In this document: positions 26,795-36,220 of the stretch, piece by piece
Layout: each line of letters opens with the position of its first letter
Position numbering within the stretch: position 1 is the first letter of the stretch
Assembly: GCA_033764055.1 (NCBI GenBank)
Contig: JANRJI010000104.1
Span: 1 to 64,000, forward strand
DNA: 64,000 nt
DNA from: Ga0077555 sp033764055
GTDB taxonomy: Bacteria; Pseudomonadota; Alphaproteobacteria; Rhizobiales; Hyphomicrobiaceae
Direction of reading: 5' to 3'
Translations under genes and position numbers: made by a program
Notes under the pieces: generated by a model
The model's input: the letters and a program-made list of their open reading frames with translations, nothing else
What the model was told of the DNA's origin: nothing
Databases searched by the model: none

Positions 26795-27988
26795 ATGACC
26801 ACCGCCGCCGATCCCGTCGTCATCGTCTCCGGCGCCAGGACACCGATGGGCAGCTTCCAGGGCGCGCTCGCGAGCGTCACGGCTCCCGAGCTCGGCGCCG
26901 TCGCCATCAAGGCGGCGGTCGAGCGCGCCGGGGTCAAACCCGACGAGGTCTCCGAGGTGCTGATGGGCTGCGTGTTGCCGGCCGGCCAGGGCCAAGCCCC
27001 CGCCCGCCAGGCCGCCCGCTACGGCGGCCTGCCCGACAGCGTGCCTTGCACCACGGTCAACAAGATGTGCGGCTCCGGCATGAAGACCGTCATGATGGCC
27101 TTTGAGGCGCTGCATGTCCGCCCGAAGGACATCATTGTCGCAGGCGGTCTCGAGAGCATGACCAACACGCCTCACATCCTGCCGAAGCTGCGCTCCGGCC
27201 AACGGCTCGGTCACACCCAGATCTACGACCACATGTTCCTCGACGGCCTCGAGGACGCCTACGACAAGGGCCGCCTGATGGGCACCTATGCCGAGGACAC
27301 CGCCCAAGCATACCAATTTACCCGCGAGCAGCAGGACGCCTACGCCATCGAGAGCCTCGCCCGCGCCAAGCGCGCCAATGAGGACGGCTCGTTCGACAAG
27401 GAGATGGCACCGGTCAAGGTGAAGGGCCGCAAGGGCGACACGGTCGTCGCCCGCGACGAGCAGCCGTTCTCCGCCGACCCCTCCAAGATCCCGGGTCTCA
27501 AGCCTGCCTTCCGCGAAGGCGGCACCGTCACGCCGGCCAACTCGTCTTCGATCTCGGACGGTGCTGCGGCCCTGGTTCTCATGCGTGAGAGCGAGGCGAG
27601 GCGCCGCGGCCTGAAGCCGATCGCCAAGATCGTGGCAACCTCGAGCCAGGCGCAGGAGCCGGCATGGTTCACGACGGCCCCGATCGGCGCCATCCGCAAG
27701 GTGCTGAGCCAGGCGGGCTGGAGCCACAAGGACGTCGGCCTCTACGAGATCAACGAGGCCTTCGCCGTGGTCACCATGGCCGCCATGCGCGATCTCGACC
27801 TGCCGCACGACAGGGTCAACGTCAACGGCGGCGCCTGCGCGCTCGGCCACCCCGTCGGCGCGTCGGGTGCCCGCATCATCGTCACGCTGCTCAATGCCAT
27901 GGAGAAGCGCGGTGAGACCAAGGGCGTCGCCTCGCTGTGCATCGGCGGCGGCGAGGCGACGGCGGTGGCCGTCGAGCGCATGGCTTGA
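26795..27988 (+). CDS. Acetyl-CoA C-acyltransferase (thiolase)
   Basis: A 397-residue thiolase with all catalytic residues: nucleophile Cys92 (NKMCGSGM), His352 (CALGHPVGASG) and Cys382 (SLCIGGGEA). It joins two acetyl-CoA into acetoacetyl-CoA or cleaves 3-ketoacyl-CoA, depending on direction; residues around QAYQFTREQQDAYA fit the biosynthetic-type acetyl-CoA acetyltransferase group. AAGGAGAG precedes the ATG. The macrodomain gene starts 18 bases downstream and is probably in the same transcript. There is no phaB/phaC here. Confidence 0.9.
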   Translation: MTTAADPVVIVSGARTPMGSFQGALASVTAPELGAVAIKAAVERAGVKPDEVSEVLMGCVLPAGQGQAPARQAARYGGLPDSVPCTTVNKMCGSGMKTVMMAFEALHVRPKDIIVAGGLESMTNTPHILPKLRSGQRLGHTQIYDHMFLDGLEDAYDKGRLMGTYAEDTAQAYQFTREQQDAYAIESLARAKRANEDGSFDKEMAPVKVKGRKGDTVVARDEQPFSADPSKIPGLKPAFREGGTVTPANSSSISDGAAALVLMRESEARRRGLKPIAKIVATSSQAQEPAWFTTAPIGAIRKVLSQAGWSHKDVGLYEINEAFAVVTMAAMRDLDLPHDRVNVNGGACALGHPVGASGARIIVTLLNAMEKRGETKGVASLCIGGGEATAVAVERMA

Positions 27989-28006
27989 GGTAGGCCGGGA
28001 GCCGCC

Positions 28007-28540
28007 ATGCATCGCATCGAGATTGTCACCGCCGACATCACCACGCTGGACGTCGAGGCGATCGTCACGGCGGCGAACTCGGGGTTGAGGGGCGGCGGCG
28101 GCGTCGACGGCGCCGTTCACCGGGCGGCGGGCCCGGAGCTGCTGGCGGCCTGCCGTGCCATTGGCGGTTGCCCTACGGGCGAGGCACGTATCACACCGGG
28201 CTTTCGGCTGAGAGCAACCCACGTGATCCATGCCGTCGGGCCCGTCTGGGAGGGTGGGGACGATGGCGAGGAAGACCTCCTCGCCGCTGCCTATCGCTCC
28301 TCACTGCTGCTGGCGCGCAGCCACCGGCTCCGATCGATCGCCTTCCCGGCCATATCGACCGGCGTCTACGGCTTTCCGGTCGACAGGGCCGCCGGCATTG
28401 CGGTCGCCACGGTCGTCTCCCATCTGTCGGGCGACCGCATGTTGGATCGCGTCGTCCTCGCCTGTTTCGACGACGCATCGCGGCAACGGCATTCCACGGC
28501 GCTCGAGGGGCTTGCCACAGGACGAGCCTGCTGTGGATAG
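28007..28540 (+). CDS. Macrodomain protein (O-acetyl-ADP-ribose deacetylase type)
   Basis: A 177-residue macrodomain. The ligand-binding motifs are intact: ADITTLDVEAIVTAANSGLRGGGGVDGAVHRAAG (N and G-G-G-V-D; shown in two parts) and FPAISTGVYGFPVDRAA. This is the YmdB/MacroD type that removes O-acetyl from ADP-ribose and ADP-ribose from Asp/Glu residues. Its partner NAD-consuming enzyme is not visible in the window. It lies 18 bases after a thiolase gene and 109 bases before the 1186-residue membrane protein. Confidence 0.9.
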   Translation: MHRIEIVTADITTLDVEAIVTAANSGLRGGGGVDGAVHRAAGPELLAACRAIGGCPTGEARITPGFRLRATHVIHAVGPVWEGGDDGEEDLLAAAYRSSLLLARSHRLRSIAFPAISTGVYGFPVDRAAGIAVATVVSHLSGDRMLDRVVLACFDDASRQRHSTALEGLATGRACCG

Positions 28541-28649
28541 TGAGCAACATTTAATGCGTGCTGTCTGAGCGCGCCCGACCGGTGCCACGATCAAGCCGCA
28601 TATATGCTGCGATGGGCCCGGGACAGCGGCTGCGGCGGGAGTATCCAGG

Positions 28650-31600
28650 ATGCTGGAGCAGGTTGGAGACGGGGATCTGAGCCGCCTGGTCAAGGCGCTC
28701 GGCGACCACAGCGGCAGCCTGTTGACGCTGGTGGCGGTGGTGTCGCTCGCCGCCCTGGTCCGACGCCTCCTCGTCCGTCACGGAAACAGCGGCGTTGCCG
28801 CTTGGTTGTGGACCACCTTCACCACCAACTGGCAGCTCGCCCTTCTCGGAACCGCTGCGGCATTGCTTTCTCTCGCCTCTGGCTGGCGCACCTGGGACGG
28901 CATGCAGAATTTCACCGGCGAGCCGGTGGCGTCGCTGCTGATGACGTTCGGCATCCAGGCCGTGATGCTGATCATCGCCTGGTTGATTGGCGAGAGCTTC
29001 GCGTCGGGCCTGCGCACGCGCCGCACCGGCGACGGCGGTGCCTGGTCGAAGATCGAGCCCGCGATCGGTGGCATCGTCGGCGTCCTCTGCGCTATCGGGG
29101 TCATGGCCGCCATCGCCAATGCCTTCGGCGCCTTCGACAGCATGCGCTCCACAGCCACCGGCAGGAGCGGCTGGACCGAGGTTGCCGACAAAGCCCTCTA
29201 TTTCGGCGTCGGACTGCTCATCCTCGCCACGCTGCTGATCAACCACCGCAGCGACGTCGTGCAGCCCTACCTCCAATCGGCGCGGCTGATCGCCAAGAAT
29301 GCCATGCTATGGGTGATGTTCCTGCTGTGCATGGGGGCGGGCGTCTTCTTCTCGTTCGATTCCTTCTTCAACTCGATCTTCCCGCAATCCGAGCGCGCAA
29401 GGTCCGCCGACATCCGCTCTCAGCGCCAAGTCGCCGGCGTCGTCAACGACATCGGCGCCCTCGCCTTCAGGCGGCAAGCCGAGGAGGCCGAGCTGCTGTT
29501 CAAGAGCTCCGGATGGGCCGCCTACGAGCGCAACCTCGCCGAGCTGTCGCGGGCGAGCCAAGGCGCCGAGCTCGAGATCGAGCGCTACTTCGTCGAGCGC
29601 ATGGAGGCTCACAAGAGCGCCATGGCCGCTCAGCAGGAGCGGATCGCCACCGCGAAGGGCGGCCAGGCCAGCCTCACCTCGCGCAAGATCGTGCTGACCG
29701 ACGAGCTGGCGCGCCTCAAGGGCGAGCGCCCGGCGCTGGCCGCCGAGCTCGCCGAGAAAAAATCCGAGCTTGACACCCGCGCCAGGGGTATCGACGCCAA
29801 GCGCGTCGAGATGATGGCCGAGGAGAAGGGCGCCGAGGGCACGCTCAAGGCCGGCAAGGGCCCGGTGTTCCGCCAGCGCAAGGGCGAGCTCGATCAGCTC
29901 CAGGACGCCCTCAAGATCCAGGAGGAGCGCGTCCGCGACGCCCAGAAGCGAATTGCCGCCTCCGACGGCCGCATCATGCAGATCGAGCGCGAGGTCGCCC
30001 TCATCGATGCCGATCTCGCCAAGCTGAAGGGGGAGGCCGACACCGCCGAGCAGCGCATCCAGGTGGCCGAGGCCACGAAGAGCGGTGACACCGATACGCC
30101 CAAGGTCGATCCCGCCCGCGTGCGGTCGGCTTTCGAGCGCGCCCACGGCGAGTTCCGTCAGGAGCCGACCGTCGAGAAGCTCAATGCGCTCGCCACCCAG
30201 TGCACCCAGCTGCTGACCGCGATGGCATCGACGCCCGCGACCAAGGACCGCGTGCGCACGATCGACTGCGACCCGAAGCAGGCGACGGAGGCGGCGAGCC
30301 GCGTTTTCGCGCTGAATGTCGGCCTCGTCACGTTCGCGCAGAGCTGTTCGGGCGGCGCCAAGCTGCCGCAGACGGGTGGCACCGACGCCCTCCTGGCATT
30401 CGGTCGCAAGTGCCTTCAGGATTCCGGGCTCCCGACCAAGGACTCGAGCGAGATGGCGGCACGGATCTCCGCCATCGATCTCAATCGCGACGACAAGGCC
30501 CACCGTTTCGTCGTCACCTGGAACGCGTTTCTCGACGGGAATCGCCTAGCCTACCTCTCGCTCGCGATCGCCATCGCGCTCGACAGCCTGATCTTCATGG
30601 CTGGCCTGTTCGGCGCCAACGCGGTCCGCTCGCCGCTGACCGAGATCGACGACCACGGCGACATGACGGCCGACCAGCTGGAGGCTGCCATCGATGCCAC
30701 GCTCGCCGAGACCATCGATGCGCGCGGCACGATTGCCGCGCTGCTGGGCGCCATGCACCCGGTCCGCAAGGTGGACGGCTTCGCGTCGGAGATCGTGCTC
30801 GATGAGCGCGAGCCGCTGATCGACGAGATGCGCAAGGTGCTCAATGCCGGCTCGAACATTTCGGCGGTGCGCCCGGTCGGGGACGACCGTACGCGCTACC
30901 TGCTCCACGCAGGGTTCACCCGCTATCTGACGCTGGCCCAGCGCAAGCCCTGGAAGGTCAAGACTGTCGCGCTCGATCGCAAGGAGCTCGTCAACGTGAT
31001 CGGCGTGGCGCTCCTGCCCGAGCCCCACCTGAATGCCGAGATCGTACTCTCCGAGATGCACCCGATCTCGGATGCGCAGGGTTTCGCCGCCGAGACCTCA
31101 CCGTTCAAGATCGAGGATCAGGCGCGCCGCCGCCTCGTTCTCAACACGCTTGGTGCCGGTGCCACGGTCCAGGGCGCCGTCAAGCGGGAGAACGAGACGG
31201 GCCGCTACTTCGTCTCGACCGACTTCTACAAGACTCTGCTGCTCATGCGGGCCGCCGCCATCCCCGCCTTCCGGCCGGACGTGGTGCGGGCGCGCTATGC
31301 CATCCCCCCACAGGAAGCGGCGGCTGCGCCTCGCCTCGCCGCTGCGCGCCCCGATGCCTTGCCGACCCATCTCGAGGCCGGGCCGGTGCCGCAACTGACG
31401 GACCGGTTGCACGTTGCTCCGGCTCAGGCACCGCGCATGCCCGACGCAGAGGCACCGCACCACGCGCCTCGACCAGCAGGGCCAAGCGTGCCTGTCGTGC
31501 CGCCGCCGCTGCCCGCGGAGGTCCGGCCGTTGCGGGCCAGCGATGGTCCCCCAGCCACGCCACGCGCAGCCGAGCGCCAGCGTCCGCCTCTACGCCCCGA

Positions 31601-32210
31601 GATGCAGGCCCAGGCTGGCCCGCCGCCGCATGAATCGAGCCTCGGCGACGACATTCGGTCGGACATCATTCACCTCGCCGGGCTCCATGCCTGGAGCGAT
31701 CGCGAGATCGGCATCGCCCGGCAGCTCGGTGCCGAGTCCGAGCCCGAGCAGGCCCTGAAGCGGCTGGCCGGCCGCGCGCCGCGACTTGCGCGCCTTGTCG
31801 GCGACACCATCGACGACAACCGATCGAGCCTGCGCGAGGCGTACGAGCACCTCCGCGCCCATCATTCCGGCGATGCCATGTACAATCAGGTGCTCGAGAC
31901 CGTGGCCATCGAGCTCGACGAGCTGATGCCGATCCTGATGCTGACGCCGGGCGGACCCTACCAGCAGATCCTCGACCGTCTGATCTACGATCTCGAGAGT
32001 CAGGCAGGCGAGGGCACGCTCGGCCCCGCCGAGACCACCCTGCTCAACCGTGCCCGCGCCCAGGTCGGCGCCCTCAAGGGGCTGTCGGACTCCGCCAACG
32101 ACCGCTACATGCGGATCGTTCGCATCATCGATCAGTACGACGAGCGGACCGGGTCCGGCCTGCCACCGCTCGAGCAGATCCGGGCCATCGACAAGCGTGC
32201 GGCGGGCTGA
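28650..32210 (+). CDS. Large membrane/coiled-coil protein with duplicated C-terminal domain
   Basis: A 1186-residue protein with no family I recognise. Seen in order: six probable membrane spans (about 22-42, 61-78, 93-115, 137-160, 183-198, 217-240); a long charged, largely helical coiled-coil-like region (about 265-475); a Cys-containing globular part (about 490-625); a seventh span (633-656); two tandem ~100-residue repeats (669-768 and 772-868) each with an MHPI/V-x(4)-GFA-E motif; a Pro/Ala-rich linker (890-1000); and a helical C-terminal domain (1000-1186). The topology places the coiled coil and repeats on opposite sides of the membrane or both inside if the count is seven with N-out. 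The gene follows the macrodomain gene. A scaffold, secretion or mechanosensing role is possible; none is shown. Confidence 0.75.
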   Translation: MLEQVGDGDLSRLVKALGDHSGSLLTLVAVVSLAALVRRLLVRHGNSGVAAWLWTTFTTNWQLALLGTAAALLSLASGWRTWDGMQNFTGEPVASLLMTFGIQAVMLIIAWLIGESFASGLRTRRTGDGGAWSKIEPAIGGIVGVLCAIGVMAAIANAFGAFDSMRSTATGRSGWTEVADKALYFGVGLLILATLLINHRSDVVQPYLQSARLIAKNAMLWVMFLLCMGAGVFFSFDSFFNSIFPQSERARSADIRSQRQVAGVVNDIGALAFRRQAEEAELLFKSSGWAAYERNLAELSRASQGAELEIERYFVERMEAHKSAMAAQQERIATAKGGQASLTSRKIVLTDELARLKGERPALAAELAEKKSELDTRARGIDAKRVEMMAEEKGAEGTLKAGKGPVFRQRKGELDQLQDALKIQEERVRDAQKRIAASDGRIMQIEREVALIDADLAKLKGEADTAEQRIQVAEATKSGDTDTPKVDPARVRSAFERAHGEFRQEPTVEKLNALATQCTQLLTAMASTPATKDRVRTIDCDPKQATEAASRVFALNVGLVTFAQSCSGGAKLPQTGGTDALLAFGRKCLQDSGLPTKDSSEMAARISAIDLNRDDKAHRFVVTWNAFLDGNRLAYLSLAIAIALDSLIFMAGLFGANAVRSPLTEIDDHGDMTADQLEAAIDATLAETIDARGTIAALLGAMHPVRKVDGFASEIVLDEREPLIDEMRKVLNAGSNISAVRPVGDDRTRYLLHAGFTRYLTLAQRKPWKVKTVALDRKELVNVIGVALLPEPHLNAEIVLSEMHPISDAQGFAAETSPFKIEDQARRRLVLNTLGAGATVQGAVKRENETGRYFVSTDFYKTLLLMRAAAIPAFRPDVVRARYAIPPQEAAAAPRLAAARPDALPTHLEAGPVPQLTDRLHVAPAQAPRMPDAEAPHHAPRPAGPSVPVVPPPLPAEVRPLRASDGPPATPRAAERQRPPLRPEMQAQAGPPPHESSLGDDIRSDIIHLAGLHAWSDREIGIARQLGAESEPEQALKRLAGRAPRLARLVGDTIDDNRSSLREAYEHLRAHHSGDAMYNQVLETVAIELDELMPILMLTPGGPYQQILDRLIYDLESQAGEGTLGPAETTLLNRARAQVGALKGLSDSANDRYMRIVRIIDQYDERTGSGLPPLEQIRAIDKRAAG
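30654..31253 (+). repeat. Tandem ~100-residue duplication inside the large membrane protein
   Basis: Residues 669-768 and 772-868 align over their length: AMHPVRKVDGFASEI pairs with EMHPISDAQGFAAET 101 residues later, and TRYLLHAGFTRYLTL pairs with GRYFVSTDFYKTLLL. The copies are diverged at protein level, so the duplication is old. Confidence 0.75.
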
Positions 32211-32249
32211 CGACCCTGCCGCTCGAGGCGAGCCCGCACTCCCGCAATC

Positions 32250-32275
32250 AGGCCCGCATCGGGCGATGCGGGCCT
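32250..32275. terminator. Probable bidirectional terminator
   Basis: AGGCCCGCATC-ggg-cGATGCGGGCCT forms an 11-bp perfect stem (32250-32260 and 32265-32275) with a 4-base loop, in the gap between two convergent genes (end 32210 and end 32302). Short T/A runs flank it (TTGACATAT on the right). Position and stem strength support two-way termination. Confidence 0.65.
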
Positions 32276-32301
32276 TGACATATCCGGCACGGTGATGCCC
32301 C

Positions 32302-33108
32302 TTACCGCCCCTTCCAGTTGGGCTTGCGCTTCTCGGCGAAAGCCTTCGGGCCCTCAACCGTGTCCTCGCTGTTGGTCATGGCCACGAAGGCCGGATAGCT
32401 GAGATTGCGCATCGAGATCTCGGTCGAGGGCACGTCGAGCGAGCGCATCACAACCTGCTTCGTCGCCCGGATCGACATCGGCGAGCATTCGAGGATCATG
32501 CCCGCCCAGCGCCGCGCCTCGTCCATCAGCTTGTCGTGCGGCACGACGGCCGTGACGAACCCGAGCTGAAAACCTTCCTCGGCCGACACGTGGCGCGCCG
32601 TCAGCATCATGCCCATCGCCTTCTTGAGAGGGATCTGGCGAGACAGCCGCTGCATGCCACCGGCCCCGGCCGCCAGCCCGACCTTCGGCTCCGGCAGCGC
32701 GAAGCGTGCCTTGTCGGAGGCGATGATGATGTCGGAGGCCAGAGCGATCTCGAAGCCGCCTCCCATGGCAACCCCGTTGACGGCCGCAATCACCGGCTTG
32801 TCGAGATCGAAGCGGTTGCAGAGGCCGGCAAAGCCCTTGGGGGTCGCCGGCGGACGCGTGCCGTGCTTGGCCCGGTACTCCGAGTGATACTTGAGGTCGT
32901 TGCCGGCCGAGAACGCCTTGTCGCCGGCGCCTGTCACGATTGCGACCCACAGGTCGGGGTTCTCGTGGAACTCGTCCCAGACGGCCGTCAGCTCGTCGTG
33001 CGCCAGATGGTGCAGCGCGTTCATAACCTCCGGCCGGTTGAGAGTCACGATCATCAGCCGCCCGTCGACCTGCACCTTGTAGTACTTGCCGTCTTTCAGC
33101 GCCGCCAT
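32302..33108 (-). CDS. Enoyl-CoA hydratase/isomerase family
   Basis: A 268-residue crotonase. The oxyanion-hole strand VTGAGDKAFSAGNDLKY and VNGVAMGGGFEIALASD are intact, and both catalytic Glu are present (GGGFE and LPEPKVGLAAGAGGMQRL), so hydratase activity is expected. Similar in layout to carnitinyl/crotonobetainyl-CoA hydratases and acyl-CoA hydratases in short-chain degradation. GGAGGAGA precedes ATG 33108. Divergent from the dioxygenase gene at 33301, with 192 bases between. Confidence 0.87.
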   Translation of the reverse strand: MAALKDGKYYKVQVDGRLMIVTLNRPEVMNALHHLAHDELTAVWDEFHENPDLWVAIVTGAGDKAFSAGNDLKYHSEYRAKHGTRPPATPKGFAGLCNRFDLDKPVIAAVNGVAMGGGFEIALASDIIIASDKARFALPEPKVGLAAGAGGMQRLSRQIPLKKAMGMMLTARHVSAEEGFQLGFVTAVVPHDKLMDEARRWAGMILECSPMSIRATKQVVMRSLDVPSTEISMRNLSYPAFVAMTNSEDTVEGPKAFAEKRKPNWKGR

Positions 33109-33300
33109 GGGTCTCCTCCGTGTTGCATTGGCCGCGACGCGCGCGCCGAGCGCCGTCGGGGCGTCCGAGTGGAGCACATTGCGGCGCCTCTGTCAGATCC
33201 TGCGGTCGCGCACGGGAACACACCGATCGCCGCTTCGCGCAATTGCCACCCGCGCGCCCTCATGCTGATATCCGAGCAACGAACGTTCGCCGAGAGCCCC

Positions 33301-34122
33301 ATGTCCGCCAAACCCTTCATTGCCGACGAGATGGTCGCCGCCTACGCACGAGATGGTGTCGTGTTCATCCCCGGGCTGCTTTCCGATCGCCTCGAGGCCC
33401 TCGCCGCGGACGTCGAGGCGAACATTGCCGCGCCGAGCCCCCTCAACCGCTCCTACAAGCCTGCCGACGGCTCCGCACCATTCTTCCAGGACTACTGCAA
33501 CTGGCAGCGCTATCCGGCCTATCGCAGGGCCATTCTCGAGAGCGCCATGGCCGAGTGCGCCGCCCGCCTCATGCAGTCGCGCACGGCACGCATCTTCCAC
33601 GAGCACGTGCTCGTCAAGGAGCCCGGCAACTCGATGAAGACACCCTGGCACCAGGACCAGCCGTACTATCTCGTCGAGGGCCGCCAGTCGGTCAGCTTCT
33701 GGGTGCCTCTCGATCCTGTCCCCCGCGCTATCTCGGTCGAGTACGTCGCCGGCTCTCACAGGTGGGGCAAGGACTTCCGGCCCCAGCGCTTCGACGGCAC
33801 CGCCCTCTACCAGGGCGACGCCAGCGAGGCAGTTCCGGACGTCGAGGCCAAGCGAGAGGACTGGCCGGTGCTCGGCTTCGACATGCAGCCCGGCGATGCC
33901 GTCGCCTTCGACTTCCGCACGTTGCACGGCGCCCCCGCTAACACCACGGCACGCCGCCGCCGTGCCATCTCGTTCCGCTGGGTCGGCGACGACGCCCGCT
34001 TCGCCAAGCGCAAAGGCCGCACGTCGCCGCCGTTCCCGGACCTCGCTTTCGAGGACGGCCAGCCGTTCGGGGGACCCGAGTTCCCCATCGTCTGGCCGGC
34101 AAGCGCCTCTCCCGCCGGATGA
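33301..34122 (+). CDS. Phytanoyl-CoA dioxygenase-family oxygenase
   Basis: A 273-residue Fe(II)/2-oxoglutarate-dependent oxygenase. The 2-His-1-Asp iron site is intact: TPWHQDQPYY gives His117 and Asp119, and FRTLHGAPANT gives His209; the Arg stretch RRRRAISFRW that follows binds 2-oxoglutarate. It would hydroxylate an unknown, perhaps acyl- or small-molecule, substrate. Its stop overlaps the ATG of the DHA2 exporter gene by four bases (ATGA), so the two are translationally coupled, implying an exported or imported product. Confidence 0.87.
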   Translation: MSAKPFIADEMVAAYARDGVVFIPGLLSDRLEALAADVEANIAAPSPLNRSYKPADGSAPFFQDYCNWQRYPAYRRAILESAMAECAARLMQSRTARIFHEHVLVKEPGNSMKTPWHQDQPYYLVEGRQSVSFWVPLDPVPRAISVEYVAGSHRWGKDFRPQRFDGTALYQGDASEAVPDVEAKREDWPVLGFDMQPGDAVAFDFRTLHGAPANTTARRRRAISFRWVGDDARFAKRKGRTSPPFPDLAFEDGQPFGGPEFPIVWPASASPAG

Positions 34123-35639
34123 CGCAGACCTCCGGATTGGGCAGCATCAGCCCGAGACAGTGGCTGATCCTGTTCATGGTGCAGCTCGCCACCATGCTGA
34201 ACGGCATGACCATCACGCTCGCCAACGTGGTGCTGCCGCAGATCAAGGGTGCGATGTCGGCCACACCCGAGCAGATCGCCTGGGTGGTCACCTTCAACCT
34301 CGTCGGCACAGCCGCCGCCACCCTGTTGACCGGCTGGCTGTCACGCCGGCTCGGCTGGCGCAACGTGATGTTCGTCGCGACTCTGGGCCTCACGCTGTTC
34401 TCGTTTCTCTGCGGCATGGCACAGAGCCTCGAGGCCCTCGTTCTGTTCCGCGTCGGCCAGGGCCTGTTCGGTGCCCCCATCATGCCGATGGGGCAAGCCA
34501 TCCTGCTTGCCTCCTTTCCCCGCCACCTTCACCCCTTCGTCATGATGCTCTGGGGCATAGGTGGCGTCATCGGTCCGGTCACCGGCCCGGTCCTCGGTAG
34601 CATCATCAGCGAGGCCACGAACTGGCGCGGCGCCTTCTTCATGGTCGTGCCACCGGGCATCATCGCCACCGCCATCGTCTGGCTCGCGCTGAGCAAGCAC
34701 ACCGAGCGCTCGACGGCGGAATTCGACTGGACCGGCTTCATCGCCCTGAGCCTCGCCATCGGCTCGGCACAGCTCATGCTCGACCGCGGCCACCGGCTCG
34801 ATTGGTTCGACAGCACCGAGATCGTCGTCGAGGCGCTGCTGGCCGCGATCGCTTTCTGGGTGTTCCTGGTGCACAGCCTGACCGCAAAGCGTCCGTTCCT
34901 CGATCTCGGCGTGCTGCTCGACCGCAACTTCGCAATCGGGCTGCTCCTGGTGTTCGTGCTCGGCATGCTGAGCTTCACGCCCATGGTGCTGTTCCCAGGG
35001 TTGTTGCACGACCTGCGCGGGTATCCGGACGACGCCATCGGCATGCTGCTCGCCGGTCGCGGCTTCGGCAACTGGGCCTGCTTCCTGATCATCGTGCCGA
35101 TGACCAAGCACTACCCGCGCCTTACTGTCGCGACCGGCCTCGCCGCACAGGCAGTGTCGGGCTTCGCCATGGCCCGGCTCGACATCAATCTGACCCAGAG
35201 CCTCGTCTTCTGGACCAATTTCGTTCAGGGCTTCGGCTTCGGCCTCGCCTTCACGCCGCTGTCCGTCCTGACCTTCGCCACGCTGCCGGTGCGCCAGATG
35301 ACCGAGGGCATGGCCATCTATCACCTCGTGCGCAACTTCGGCTCGTCCATCTTCATCTCCATCTCGATACTTTTACTTGTCCGTTCGAGTGCAGCCAATT
35401 ACGCAGGGCTCACTGAGGTCGTAACCCATTTCAACAAGACGCTGGCACTGCCGGAAGCCATCGGACTGTGGAGCACGGCGACACCCCGGGGGCTCCTGAC
35501 GATTGCCGGAGAGATCCAGCGCCAGTCGGCAATGATCGGATACATCAATGCATTCTATCTCTTCGCGATGACTGCGGCGGTGGCAGCGCCCTTCGCATGG
35601 ATCATGCGATCGCCGCCGCCAGCGCAACACGCCGCATGA
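34119..35639 (+). CDS. DHA2-type MFS drug/metabolite exporter (EmrB/QacA-like)
   Basis: A 506-residue polytopic carrier with about 14 membrane spans. Seen: the DHA2 N-terminal TIALANVVLP-like NGMTITLANVVLPQIKGA and LSRRLGWRNVMF, then VGQGLFGAPIMPMGQAILL (motif C area). It uses the proton gradient to export drugs, antibiotics or metabolites. It starts inside the last codons of the oxygenase gene (ATGA overlap at 34119-34122). Next gene starts 94 bases downstream. Confidence 0.87.
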   Translation: MTQTSGLGSISPRQWLILFMVQLATMLNGMTITLANVVLPQIKGAMSATPEQIAWVVTFNLVGTAAATLLTGWLSRRLGWRNVMFVATLGLTLFSFLCGMAQSLEALVLFRVGQGLFGAPIMPMGQAILLASFPRHLHPFVMMLWGIGGVIGPVTGPVLGSIISEATNWRGAFFMVVPPGIIATAIVWLALSKHTERSTAEFDWTGFIALSLAIGSAQLMLDRGHRLDWFDSTEIVVEALLAAIAFWVFLVHSLTAKRPFLDLGVLLDRNFAIGLLLVFVLGMLSFTPMVLFPGLLHDLRGYPDDAIGMLLAGRGFGNWACFLIIVPMTKHYPRLTVATGLAAQAVSGFAMARLDINLTQSLVFWTNFVQGFGFGLAFTPLSVLTFATLPVRQMTEGMAIYHLVRNFGSSIFISISILLLVRSSAANYAGLTEVVTHFNKTLALPEAIGLWSTATPRGLLTIAGEIQRQSAMIGYINAFYLFAMTAAVAAPFAWIMRSPPPAQHAA

Positions 35640-35733
35640 CGCCCAACGCAATTGAGCACGCGGGCCCGTGTGCCGTATCAATGCCGCCCGACGAGCCCCA
35701 GACGCCCATCGCGACAATCCCGAGGTGCCGACC

Positions 35734-36144
35734 GTGACCGAGCTGATCGAGAAGCTGCGCAGAAATACGCCGCCCTTCATGAGGCTGCTCGGTGTCGAGC
35801 TGGTCTCTGCCACGCTCGACCGCGTCGAGGCCCGCCTCACCGTCCGCGAGGACATGGAGAACGGCTCGGGCATCACGCACGGCGGCGTCTATATGAGCTT
35901 TGCCGACTACCTCGGCGCCATCGGCACGGTGGCGAACCTGCCCAAAGGGGCCTCTACGACAACCATGGAGAGCAAGACCAACTTCTTCCGGCCTGCCCCG
36001 ATCGGCAGCGTCATCACGGGTGTCTCGACCCCGCTGCACAAGGGGCGGCGCACGATGGTCTGGCAGACACGGCTGGCGGACAAGGACGACAAGCTGCTGG
36101 CGATGATCACCCAGACGCAAATGGTGATCGTCAAGGAAGGATGA
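35734..36144 (+). CDS. PaaI-family hotdog thioesterase
   Basis: A 136-residue hotdog-fold protein. GSGITHGGVYMSFADYLGAIGT supplies the PaaI-type signature (HGG with acidic residue after it); ESKTNFFRPAPIGSVI follows. It hydrolyses aryl- or acyl-CoA. GTG 35734 is chosen because GAGG lies nine bases upstream and the protein begins VTELIEKLR like its relatives; the frame is open from 35668. It precedes an MFS gene by 76 bases. Confidence 0.82.
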   Translation: MTELIEKLRRNTPPFMRLLGVELVSATLDRVEARLTVREDMENGSGITHGGVYMSFADYLGAIGTVANLPKGASTTTMESKTNFFRPAPIGSVITGVSTPLHKGRRTMVWQTRLADKDDKLLAMITQTQMVIVKEG

Positions 36145-36220
36145 GCCGCGTTGCGGGCTGCAGGCGCCGGCAGCCGGGACACCCGGCTCGGCGCGGATCG
36201 GATCGGGGATGGGAGCAGAC

